Shown one piece after another: positions 7,178 through 14,466 of a stretch of DNA of 19,906 bases. How positions within the stretch are numbered: position 1 is the first letter of the stretch; each line of letters begins with the position of its first letter. The notes below the pieces were generated by a model. That model was given only the letters and a program-made list of their open reading frames with translations. It was not told where the DNA came from and searched no databases. Made by a program: the position numbers and the translations under genes. Origin of the DNA: VGBK01 sp043810615 (GTDB lineage: Bacteria > Actinomycetota > Acidimicrobiia > Spongiisociales > UBA11373); assembly GCA_043810615.1 (NCBI GenBank), contig JBDROA010000150.1:1-19906 (forward strand), in the 5' to 3' direction.

Positions 7178-7627
7178 GTGCCGGCAGCGATCACCATCCG
7201 CCCCCTGGCCGATAGCGACGCACCCGTCGTGGCCGCTCTCAGCGGCGACCTGGGCTACCCCGCCGACCAGGCCGCGATGGAGATCCGCCTGGCCACCGTG
7301 CTGGCCGACCCCGGCCACACCGTCTTCGGGGCGGAGGCGGAGGACGGGTCTCTGCTCGGTTGGGTGCACGTGTGCTCCCGCCTCCTGCTCATCGACCCGC
7401 CGTCGACCCTTGTCGAGGGCCTGGTGGTAGGGCCCGACGCCCGACGGCAGGGAGTGGGGCGAGCCCTCATGGCCGCCGCCGAGGACTGGTCCTGCAGCCG
7501 TGGGGCGCTGACGATTCGGCTGCGTACGGGGGCGACCCGCGAGGACACCCACGCGTTCTACCGGGCGCTGGGGTACTCGCCGGGCAAGTTGGCCCTGGGG
7601 TTCGAGAAGGCCCTCGACGGCGGCTGA
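7178..7627 (+). CDS. GNAT-family N-acetyltransferase
   Basis: The 149-residue protein is a compact GNAT acetyltransferase. It begins ITIRPL..D, carries the acetyl-CoA binding motif RRQGVGRAL in the middle, and ends with the usual FYRALGY strand. It uses acetyl-CoA in the cytosol; the acceptor is unknown. The start is GTG 7178, preceded by a strong purine-rich site (GAGGAGAGAGG, 7162-7172). The frame runs open back into the tRNA, but that part is not coding. It lies 56 bp after tRNA-Ala and converges with the dehydratase-like gene. Confidence 0.85.
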   Translation: MPAAITIRPLADSDAPVVAALSGDLGYPADQAAMEIRLATVLADPGHTVFGAEAEDGSLLGWVHVCSRLLLIDPPSTLVEGLVVGPDARRQGVGRALMAAAEDWSCSRGALTIRLRTGATREDTHAFYRALGYSPGKLALGFEKALDGG

Positions 7628-7645
7628 GGTCCCGGCGACCGGGGG

Positions 7646-9127
7646 CTAACCGGCCGGTGCTTCCGGGGGGATCCCGGCCAGGCGCCGCGCCATGGCCCGG
7701 CGGGCCTCCAGGTCCACCTGCCGCCGGATGACCACCCGCTGGGCCTGGGGTGATCCGGCGCCGTGCAGCGACTCGGTCAGGTAGCCCACGGCGTTGCGGC
7801 CCAGCGTCAGGTTCTCGATGAGGCGCAGCGCCCGGATGCGGTGCTCGGTGGGGACGTCGGCGCGGCCCCGCAGGTACTTGTCGAGCAGTGGCCCCACTTC
7901 CGGATGGCGCAGATCCTGCTCCGACGGCAGGGTCGCCACCGCCCCCCCGGCCAGGTCCTGGGCCAGGCGAGCGATCTCGTAGGGAAACCGGGTCACGTTG
8001 TGCTTGCACACGTTGGCCAGCAGGTGATCCGGTTCCCAGTTGCCCGCGGCGGTGCGGTGCCCTTCGTGGGAGGCGGCGATGCCGGCGGCGTAGATGGTCT
8101 CGTTGAGGTGAGCCATCTCGACGAGTTTGTCTCGCACGTGGGAAGCCCGGGGCACCCCGTTGTAGTCGGCGATCAGGGCGGCGGCGCCGATGAGCACGTC
8201 GCCCACCCCGGCCTTGCACACGTAGGAGCGGCGGTGGTAGGCGGTGAAGCGCTCCACCGCCTCGGCGGCGAACTCGGCTTCCCCTTCGAGGAAGACGTGC
8301 TCGTGGGGGACGAACACGTCTTCGAAGATGACCAGGGCCTCCTGACCGGCGAAGCGGGCGTTGCCCACGTCGAGACTCCCCTCGATGCTGCGCGAGTCGG
8401 CGGCCTGACGCCCGTACACGAAGGTGAGGCCCGGGGCGGTGACCGGGATAGCGCAGGCCACGGCGTAGGCGCTCTCGTCGGGGCCCAGGCGCTGGCCGGG
8501 CATGACCAGTAGCCAGTGCGAGTTGATGGCCCCTGTCTGGTGGGCCTTGGCCCCGCGGATCACAATCCCGTCGGGGCGGCGTTCCACCACTCGCACGAAG
8601 AGGTCCGGGTCGGCCTGCTGCGCCGGTCTCTTGCTCCGGTCGCCTTTGACGTCCGTCATGGCCCCCCCCACCACCAGGTTGCCCCGCTGCACGCCGGCGA
8701 GCCACTTCAGGAACCGCTGGTGGTAGGTGGTGCCCCGGGCGGCATCGACGTCCCAGGCAAGGGAGAAGAGGGCGTTGATGGCGTCCATCCCCACGCAGCG
8801 TTGGAAGCAGGTGCCGGTCACCTGGCCGAGCCGCCGTTGCATCCTTCCCTGAGCGACCAGGTCGGCGGCGCTCCGGGTCACGTGGAGAAAGCGATTGACC
8901 CGCTCGCCGGTCTGGGCCGACTCTGCGGTGGCCAACTCGAGGTCCTCGGGGGCGGCGTCGTAGGTGGCCGCCATGGCGTTGATGGAGGGGCGGATCACGG
9001 GATGGTCCACCGGCTCTTCTACCCGCTCCCCGAATAGGTAGACGGACAGGTGACGGCCCCGCAGGCTGGCGATGTATTCCTCGCCCGTGCGGATGGGTCC
9101 TGGGCTGCCCTCGATCGGTGCCCCCAT
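7646..9127 (-). CDS. 4-hydroxybutyryl-CoA dehydratase / HpaB-family flavoprotein
   Basis: The 493-residue protein has the acyl-CoA-dehydrogenase-like fold of the HpaB/AbfD family, with N-terminal (about 12-280) and C-terminal (about 288-485) domains. Most HpaB hydroxylases lack iron-sulfur ligands. Here C107 and C111 (TCFQRC), H298 and C304 (HRRSYVC) sit where 4-hydroxybutyryl-CoA dehydratase of Clostridium aminobutyricum has its cluster ligands C99, C103, H292 and C299. Q109, Y302 and K305 also match its active-site residues. The His-Cys spacing is six rather than seven, so a related dehydratase or isomerase is possible. ATG 9127 is chosen for its good ribosome site (AAAGGGGG); the frame stays open further upstream but that part is not coding. 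The LacI-type gene lies 74 bp upstream in the same direction. Confidence 0.82.
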   Translation of the reverse strand: MGAPIEGSPGPIRTGEEYIASLRGRHLSVYLFGERVEEPVDHPVIRPSINAMAATYDAAPEDLELATAESAQTGERVNRFLHVTRSAADLVAQGRMQRRLGQVTGTCFQRCVGMDAINALFSLAWDVDAARGTTYHQRFLKWLAGVQRGNLVVGGAMTDVKGDRSKRPAQQADPDLFVRVVERRPDGIVIRGAKAHQTGAINSHWLLVMPGQRLGPDESAYAVACAIPVTAPGLTFVYGRQAADSRSIEGSLDVGNARFAGQEALVIFEDVFVPHEHVFLEGEAEFAAEAVERFTAYHRRSYVCKAGVGDVLIGAAALIADYNGVPRASHVRDKLVEMAHLNETIYAAGIAASHEGHRTAAGNWEPDHLLANVCKHNVTRFPYEIARLAQDLAGGAVATLPSEQDLRHPEVGPLLDKYLRGRADVPTEHRIRALRLIENLTLGRNAVGYLTESLHGAGSPQAQRVVIRRQVDLEARRAMARRLAGIPPEAPAG

Positions 9128-9201
9128 GGGATACCCCCTTTGCCGTCCTGGTGTCTTCCCGGGGGCGACGATACCCGCACCAGGCCGCGGCCGGCGGTCC
9201 C

Positions 9202-10224
9202 TCAGCCCGAGCCCGGTCCGGGTGACGGGTCGCCACCCGGTGCCGGCCCGGTGCTGTCCCTGACCCGAATCTCGGCTGTGGTGAGAATGCGGCTGGGGAG
9301 AGGTTTGTCGGCCAACACCGAGCGCATCAGGGTCCAGACCTCGGCCCCCATCTCGGCCCGGGGGATGAGCGCCGTGGTCAGCGCCGGCTGGGTGTACCGG
9401 GCGAACGGGATGTCGTCGAACCCGGTGAGTGAGATGTCCTCTGGCACCCTCCGGCCCAGGTCCCGCAGTCGGGCCAGCGCCCCCACCGCGCACAAGTCGT
9501 TGGCGGCGATCAGAGCCGTCGGTTCGAGGGCGAGCGCGGCGTCGGTGGCGGCGTAGCCGGCGTCGATGGAGGGCCCGGCCTGGACCCGCCAGGTCTCCAG
9601 GCCCAGGGTGGCGGCGTGCTGCACCGCCCGCCATCGCTCCGCGTTTACCCACGAGAGGGGGGCTCCGGCCAAGTACACCACCCGGCGGTGCCCGAGGCCG
9701 GCGAGGTGCCGGCAGATCTCGAGCATGGGCGAGAACATGTCGCAGGTCACGGCGGGCGGGTGGCCCCCCGGAGGGATGCGGTGGACGCAGAGCAGCCGGG
9801 GGCGGTCGGCGGCGAACCGGGCCAGCTCCTCATCCGGCATGCGAGGGGAGCAGAGGATGACCCCGTCGGTGTGGGCGTAGAGGGAGGCGGCCAGATCGGG
9901 CTCGTCGGCGACGCGCTCGTTGGATTCCAGGACCAGCATGCGGAAACCGTCCTGCTCCGCCCCGGCACCGATGGCCTTGATGACCTCGTGGAAGTAGGGA
10001 TTCGACAGCTGCGGCACCAGGATGCCCACCATGCCGGTGGTTCCGGTCGCCAGGCCGCGGGCCATGGGGCTCGGCCGGTACGCGAGGTGGCGGGCGACTT
10101 CCTGTACGCGCCGGGCCAGGTCCGGGGAGACCGTCGTCTTGCCCTGCATGACCCGGGACACGGTGGCGATGGAGACGCCCGCCTCCCGAGCCACGTCGGT
10201 GATCGTGATCTTGTTCGATGCCAC
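9202..10224 (-). CDS. LacI-family transcriptional regulator
   Basis: The 340-residue protein has the classic LacI architecture. A helix-turn-helix at residues 7-26 (ITDVAREAGVSIATVSRV) is followed by the hinge near YRPSPMARGLATG, then a periplasmic-binding-protein-like effector domain containing LVPQLSNPYF and TGFDDIPFARY. A Gly/Pro-rich tail ends the protein. GTG 10224 is the start, with a strong GGAGGGAGGA ribosome site; the longer open frame upstream has no comparable site. It is the first gene before the dehydratase-like gene and probably controls it, although LacI regulators usually sense sugars or related small molecules. No clear operator palindrome was seen in the 74-bp gap or upstream. 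Confidence 0.92.
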   Translation of the reverse strand: MASNKITITDVAREAGVSIATVSRVMQGKTTVSPDLARRVQEVARHLAYRPSPMARGLATGTTGMVGILVPQLSNPYFHEVIKAIGAGAEQDGFRMLVLESNERVADEPDLAASLYAHTDGVILCSPRMPDEELARFAADRPRLLCVHRIPPGGHPPAVTCDMFSPMLEICRHLAGLGHRRVVYLAGAPLSWVNAERWRAVQHAATLGLETWRVQAGPSIDAGYAATDAALALEPTALIAANDLCAVGALARLRDLGRRVPEDISLTGFDDIPFARYTQPALTTALIPRAEMGAEVWTLMRSVLADKPLPSRILTTAEIRVRDSTGPAPGGDPSPGPGSG

Positions 10225-10410
10225 CGGTTCCTCCCTCCGGGGGCCGGGCGTCCTCCAGGGGCAGCGCGCCACTCTTCCCAGCGGCAGCCGCGGCACGGCC
10301 CGCCGGGAGGGGAGCGGATGCTACCAGGCGGGAAAGGGCCCCCTCCGGGACCCCGCCGGGAGGCCCGGCAGACCGGTGGTACGCTGCCGCTCCCCGTCAC
10401 AAGAGCCGAT

Positions 10411-13152
10411 GTGACCGCCTACGACCATCACAGCATCGAGGCCAGGTGGCAGCGCCGTTGGGCCGAAGAGGGCACCTTCCGGGTGCCGAACCCCGGCGAG
10501 CCGGGCTTCGACCCCTCCCGGCCCAAGCTCTACGTCCTCGATATGTTTCCCTACCCCTCGGGGGAGGGCCTCCACGTGGGGCACCCCCTGGGGTATATCG
10601 CCACCGACATCTACTCCCGCTACCAGCGCATGCAGGGCCGCCACGTGCTGCACCCCATGGGCTTCGACGCCTTCGGGCTCCCCGCCGAGCAATACGCCGT
10701 CGAGACCGGGGTCCACCCCCGCCTCACCACCGAGCGCAACGTGGGCAACTTCACCCGCCAGCTGCGCGCCTTCGGCCTCTCCTACGACTGGGACCGCGCC
10801 CTGGCCACCACCGACCCCGGCTACTACCGCTGGACCCAGTGGATCTTCCTCCGCCTCTTCCACTCCTGGTTCGACCCGGAGCAGGGCAAGGCGCGGCCGA
10901 TCACCGAACTGGTCGGCGAGCTCGAGAGAGGGCAGCGGTTCGCCGGCGACCGGCCGTGGGGAGAGCTCACCGCCGCCGAACGCGACGCCTACCTGAACGA
11001 CCGGCGCCTGGCCTACATCGACGAGGTGCCGGTCAACTGGTGCCCCGGCCTGGGGACGGTGCTTGCCAACGAGGAGGTGACCAGCGAGGGCCGCTCCGAG
11101 CGGGGGGGCTTCCCCGTGTACCGCCGGCCGCTGCGCCAGTGGATGCTGCGCATCACCGTCTACGCCGAGCGCCTCCTCGCCGGTCTCGACCTGGTGGACT
11201 GGCCGGAGTCGATCAAGGCGATGCAGCGCAACTGGATCGGCCGCAGCGAGGGAGCGCGGGTGCTCTTCCCGGTGGCGGGGAGCGCCGAGGTCATCGAGGT
11301 GTTCACCACCCGGCCCGACACCCTCTTCGGGGCCACCTACATGGTGCTGGCCCCCGAGCACCCTCTGGTGGGGGCCCTCGTCCCCGACGCCTGGCCCCAG
11401 GGCACCCCGGCGGCGTGGACCGGGGGAGCGGCGAGCCCCCGGCAGGCGGTGGCCGACTACCAGCGGCGGGCCTCGGGCCGCTCCGAACTGGAGCGGCAGG
11501 CGGAGACTCGCGAGAAGACCGGCGTCTTCGTGGGCCGCCACGCGATCAACCCGGTGAACGGCGAGCGGATCCCGGTCTTCCTCGCCGACTACGTGCTCAT
11601 GGGGTACGGCACCGGGGCGATCATGGCGGTCCCCGGCGAGGACGAGCGCGACTGGGAGTTCGCCGAGGGGTTCGGCCTCCCCATCATCCGCACGGTGCAG
11701 CCGCCGGAGGGCTGGGAGGGGAAGGCCTTCGTCGAGGACGGGCCGGCCGTCAACAGCGGGTTCCTGGACGGGCTGCGGGTGGCCGAGGCCAAGCCTCGCA
11801 TGACCGCCTGGCTCGAGGAGCGCGGCTACGGCGCCGGCGCCATCACCTACAAGCTGCGCGACTGGCTGTTCAGCCGCCAGCGCTACTGGGGGGAACCCAT
11901 CCCCATCCTCCACGGCCCCGGCGGGGAGTTGCGCCCTCTCGACGACGGGGAACTGCCGCTGGTGCTCCCCGAGGTCGAGGACTACCGGCCCCGCCCCGAC
12001 CTGGCCGACGACACCGAGCCCGAGCCCGCCCTGGGGCGGGCCCCGGAGGAGTGGAAGTGCGTCGTGGTGGACGGGGTGGTCTACCGGCGCGAGTTGAACA
12101 CGATGCCGCAGTGGGCCGGGTCGTGCTGGTATTACCTGCGCTTCTGCGACCCGCACAACGAATCGGCCCTGGTGGGGGCGGAGGCCGAACGCTACTGGAT
12201 GGGGGAGCAGGGAGTGGACCTGTACGTGGGAGGCGTGGAGCACGCCGTCCTCCACCTGCTCTACGCCCGCTTCTGGCACAAGGTGCTCTACGACCTGGGC
12301 CGCATCTCCACGCCGGAGCCCTTCGGGCGCCTCTACAACCAGGGATACATCCTGGCCGATGCCTTCCAGGACGAGCGCGGCGTCTACGTCCCCGCCGCCG
12401 AGGTGGAAGAGAGCGAAGGGCACTTCTTCCACGAGGCGCGGCCGGTCACCCGCAGCCACGGGAAGATGGGCAAGTCGCTGAAGAACTCGGTGAGCCCCGA
12501 CGAGATCCTCAGCGAGTACGGCGTGGACACGCTGCGCCTGTACGAGATGTTCATGGGGCCCCTCGACGCCTCGAAGCCCTGGACCACGCGGGACATCGTC
12601 GGCGTGCACCGCTTCGTCCTGCGCTTGTGGCGCGCCCTGGTGGACTCGGAGACCGGCGCACTGCTGGTGAGCGAGGCCGAGGCCGACCCGAAGTTGGCGG
12701 CCCTCACCCACCGCACCATTGCTGCGGTCACCGCCGACATGGAGGGGCTCCGCTTCAACACCGCGGTGGCTCGCTTCTTCGAGTTGAACAATGCCCTGGT
12801 GGGCCGGGAGCGGGTGCCCCGCGGGGTCGCCGAGGCCTTCGTGCGATTGCTCGCCCCCTTCGCCCCGCACCTGTGCGAGGAACTCTGGCAGCGTCTGGGG
12901 CATTCGGACTCGGTAGCTTTCGCCTCCTGGCCCGAGTTCGACCCGGCCCTGGCGGCCGAGGACACGGTGACCATGGTGGTGCAGGTGAACGGCAAGGTAC
13001 GCGACCGCATCACCGTCCCCGCCGGCATCGGCGAGGAGGAGGCGCGGGCCCTGGCCCTGGCTTCCGAGAAGGTGGCCCCCTACCTGGCCGGCGGGGCGCC
13101 GCTTCGGGTGGTGGCCCGGCCACCCGGCCTGGTCAACATCGTGGTGCCGTGA
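10411..13152 (+). CDS. leuS: leucyl-tRNA synthetase
   Basis: The 913-residue class I synthetase attaches leucine to tRNA-Leu. Motifs seen are the ATP-binding HVGH (HIGH variant) at 55-58, the CP1 editing-domain threonine-rich loop TTRPDT at 299-304 with the later AVPGEDERD block, and KMGKS (KMSKS variant) at 685-689. The C-terminal end VQVNGKVRDRI is typical. GTG 10411 is used; AAGAG (10401-10405) is a weak, close ribosome site. A possible -10 box, TACGCT, lies at 10380-10385. The gene diverges from the LacI-type gene with a 186-bp gap. Its stop overlaps the start of the next gene (GTGA), so the CPBP gene is translationally coupled. Confidence 0.97.
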   Translation: MTAYDHHSIEARWQRRWAEEGTFRVPNPGEPGFDPSRPKLYVLDMFPYPSGEGLHVGHPLGYIATDIYSRYQRMQGRHVLHPMGFDAFGLPAEQYAVETGVHPRLTTERNVGNFTRQLRAFGLSYDWDRALATTDPGYYRWTQWIFLRLFHSWFDPEQGKARPITELVGELERGQRFAGDRPWGELTAAERDAYLNDRRLAYIDEVPVNWCPGLGTVLANEEVTSEGRSERGGFPVYRRPLRQWMLRITVYAERLLAGLDLVDWPESIKAMQRNWIGRSEGARVLFPVAGSAEVIEVFTTRPDTLFGATYMVLAPEHPLVGALVPDAWPQGTPAAWTGGAASPRQAVADYQRRASGRSELERQAETREKTGVFVGRHAINPVNGERIPVFLADYVLMGYGTGAIMAVPGEDERDWEFAEGFGLPIIRTVQPPEGWEGKAFVEDGPAVNSGFLDGLRVAEAKPRMTAWLEERGYGAGAITYKLRDWLFSRQRYWGEPIPILHGPGGELRPLDDGELPLVLPEVEDYRPRPDLADDTEPEPALGRAPEEWKCVVVDGVVYRRELNTMPQWAGSCWYYLRFCDPHNESALVGAEAERYWMGEQGVDLYVGGVEHAVLHLLYARFWHKVLYDLGRISTPEPFGRLYNQGYILADAFQDERGVYVPAAEVEESEGHFFHEARPVTRSHGKMGKSLKNSVSPDEILSEYGVDTLRLYEMFMGPLDASKPWTTRDIVGVHRFVLRLWRALVDSETGALLVSEAEADPKLAALTHRTIAAVTADMEGLRFNTAVARFFELNNALVGRERVPRGVAEAFVRLLAPFAPHLCEELWQRLGHSDSVAFASWPEFDPALAAEDTVTMVVQVNGKVRDRITVPAGIGEEEARALALASEKVAPYLAGGAPLRVVARPPGLVNIVVP

Positions 13153-13853
13153 CGGCATCTTGCGACGAGGCGAGCGACCGGGGGGGCGCCGGGCGCTGGC
13201 GGGTGAGCCACGCCGTGGCCGCTTTCGGCGCGGGGGTGCTGGCCTCCGTGGCGGCTTCAGCGGCGGTGTGGCCGGGCGGCGTCACGGTGTTCGAGACCTT
13301 TGCTGTGGTGGGCGCCACCCAGACCCTGGTCACCATCGCCGCCGTCGCCTGGTTGGGCCGCACCCCCGGGCGCGAGCCGCTGGGTCTGCGCCCGGCCGCC
13401 TCCGATACCGCCCTGGTGTTCCTGGGGGCGGCGCTGGCGGTGGCCGTCTCCTGGGCCACCTACCTGGTGGTGCAACTGGTGTTCAAGGGTGAAGCCCCGG
13501 TGCAGAGCGTGGTGCTGGTGGCCGACGAGGCTCGGAGCACTGCCGCCCGGGTGGCGATGGTGGTGGTGACGGTGCTCCTGGCCCCGGTGGCCGAGGAACT
13601 CGTCTTCCGGGGAGTGCTGTTGCGGGCCCTGCAGCATCGCTTCTCCGCCCGGGTGACCCTCTTCACCACCGCGGCCGCTTTCGGGCTGGCGCACCTGGCG
13701 CTCGACCCGGACGCCGCGGTGGCGGTGCCGGCCCTGTTTGTGATGGGCCTGGTCCTGGCCGTCCAGGTGCAGCGCAGCGGACGGCTGAGCCCGGCGGTCT
13801 TCACCCACCTGGGCTTCAACCTGCTGGGGGTGCTGGCCCTGTTGGCCTCCTGA
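13149..13853 (+). CDS. CPBP family intramembrane metalloprotease
   Basis: The 234-residue membrane protein carries the CPBP/Abi (Rce1-like) signatures: EELVFR at 149-154, a lone His in GLAHL (H182), and HLGFN at 220-224. These Glu and His side chains form the intramembrane active site of a metal-independent glutamate protease of the CAAX-prenyl type. Several hydrophobic stretches are evident. GTG 13149 is preferred because it overlaps the leuS stop by 4 bp, a usual coupling arrangement; GTG 13203 is a later alternative. Its substrate is unknown. Bacterial relatives are often linked to bacteriocin immunity or protein maturation, but nothing of that type lies nearby. Confidence 0.87.
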   Translation: MTASCDEASDRGGAGRWRVSHAVAAFGAGVLASVAASAAVWPGGVTVFETFAVVGATQTLVTIAAVAWLGRTPGREPLGLRPAASDTALVFLGAALAVAVSWATYLVVQLVFKGEAPVQSVVLVADEARSTAARVAMVVVTVLLAPVAEELVFRGVLLRALQHRFSARVTLFTTAAAFGLAHLALDPDAAVAVPALFVMGLVLAVQVQRSGRLSPAVFTHLGFNLLGVLALLAS

Positions 13854-13896
13854 GGGAGATAGCGAAGGGCTTCCCCAGGCGGCCGCGGCGTGGTAG

Positions 13897-14466
13897 GTGG
13901 GGATTGCCCCGCCCCCGGAGATCGCCCTGGACCGTCCCCAGTGGATTACCGCCGCTCTCGTGGTGGTGGCAGCCGCCATCGTCGGCGTCTGGTACGCCGG
14001 GCGGTCCCCGGCGCCGCCGCCGCTGGCGGTCGACCCGGGGAGCGGCGGGGGCCGCACCATCACCGTGCACGTCGCCGGAGCGGTGCTGTCGCCGGGGGTG
14101 GTGCGGGTGGTCGCCGGGGCACGTGTAGGGGAGGCCATCGCCGCCGCCGGCGGGGCCCGGGGCGACGCCGACCTGGGCCGGGTCAACCTGGCGGCGCCCC
14201 TGGCCGACGGGCAGCAACTGTCGGTGCCCACGGTGTCCGCGGGCGGGCAGGGAGGAGCGGTGACCGACGACGGGCGGGTGCGCCTCAACGTGGCCGGCGT
14301 GCAGGAACTGGAGGCCCTTCCCGGGGTCGGCCCGGTGTTGGCCGGGCGGATCTTCGCCTACCGAGAAGAGCACGGGCCCTTCGCCGTGGTGGAGGATCTG
14401 CTCGACGTGCCGGGCATCGGCGAGGGGAAGCTGGCTTCCCTCCGAGAGGTGGTGCTCGTCCCCTGA
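13897..14466 (+). CDS. comEA: competence protein ComEA (SLBB plus HhH DNA-binding)
   Basis: The 189-residue protein has one membrane anchor (residues 16-34), an extracellular SLBB domain (ITVHVAGAV ... LADGQQLSVP), and a C-terminal helix-hairpin-helix DNA-binding domain (LNVAGVQELEALPGVGP, then DVPGIGEGKL). ComEA binds incoming double-stranded DNA outside the membrane and hands it to ComEC. GTG 13897 is used; its ribosome site is poor, with only GGTAGGTG close by. The stop TGA overlaps the candidate start of comEC by 3 bases (CTGA), so the two are coupled. A 43-bp gap separates it from the protease gene. Confidence 0.93.
   Translation: MGIAPPPEIALDRPQWITAALVVVAAAIVGVWYAGRSPAPPPLAVDPGSGGGRTITVHVAGAVLSPGVVRVVAGARVGEAIAAAGGARGDADLGRVNLAAPLADGQQLSVPTVSAGGQGGAVTDDGRVRLNVAGVQELEALPGVGPVLAGRIFAYREEHGPFAVVEDLLDVPGIGEGKLASLREVVLVP

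Noticed and set aside
10375..10382. GGTGGTAC before leuS, resembling the core of a T-box leader
   Set aside because: The rest of the T-box sequence does not match, no specifier stem could be drawn in the 186-bp gap, and the site is too close to the start codon.
10321..13158. A 945-codon open frame on the strand opposite leuS
   Set aside because: It is the antisense shadow of leuS in GC-rich codons; its composition (Val/Gly/His/Pro/Gln-rich repeats) matches no fold, and leuS is unambiguous.
13149..13853. CPBP protease as part of a bacteriocin or abortive-infection system
   Set aside because: It is coupled to leuS within a housekeeping run, and no bacteriocin, toxin or phage-defence gene lies nearby.
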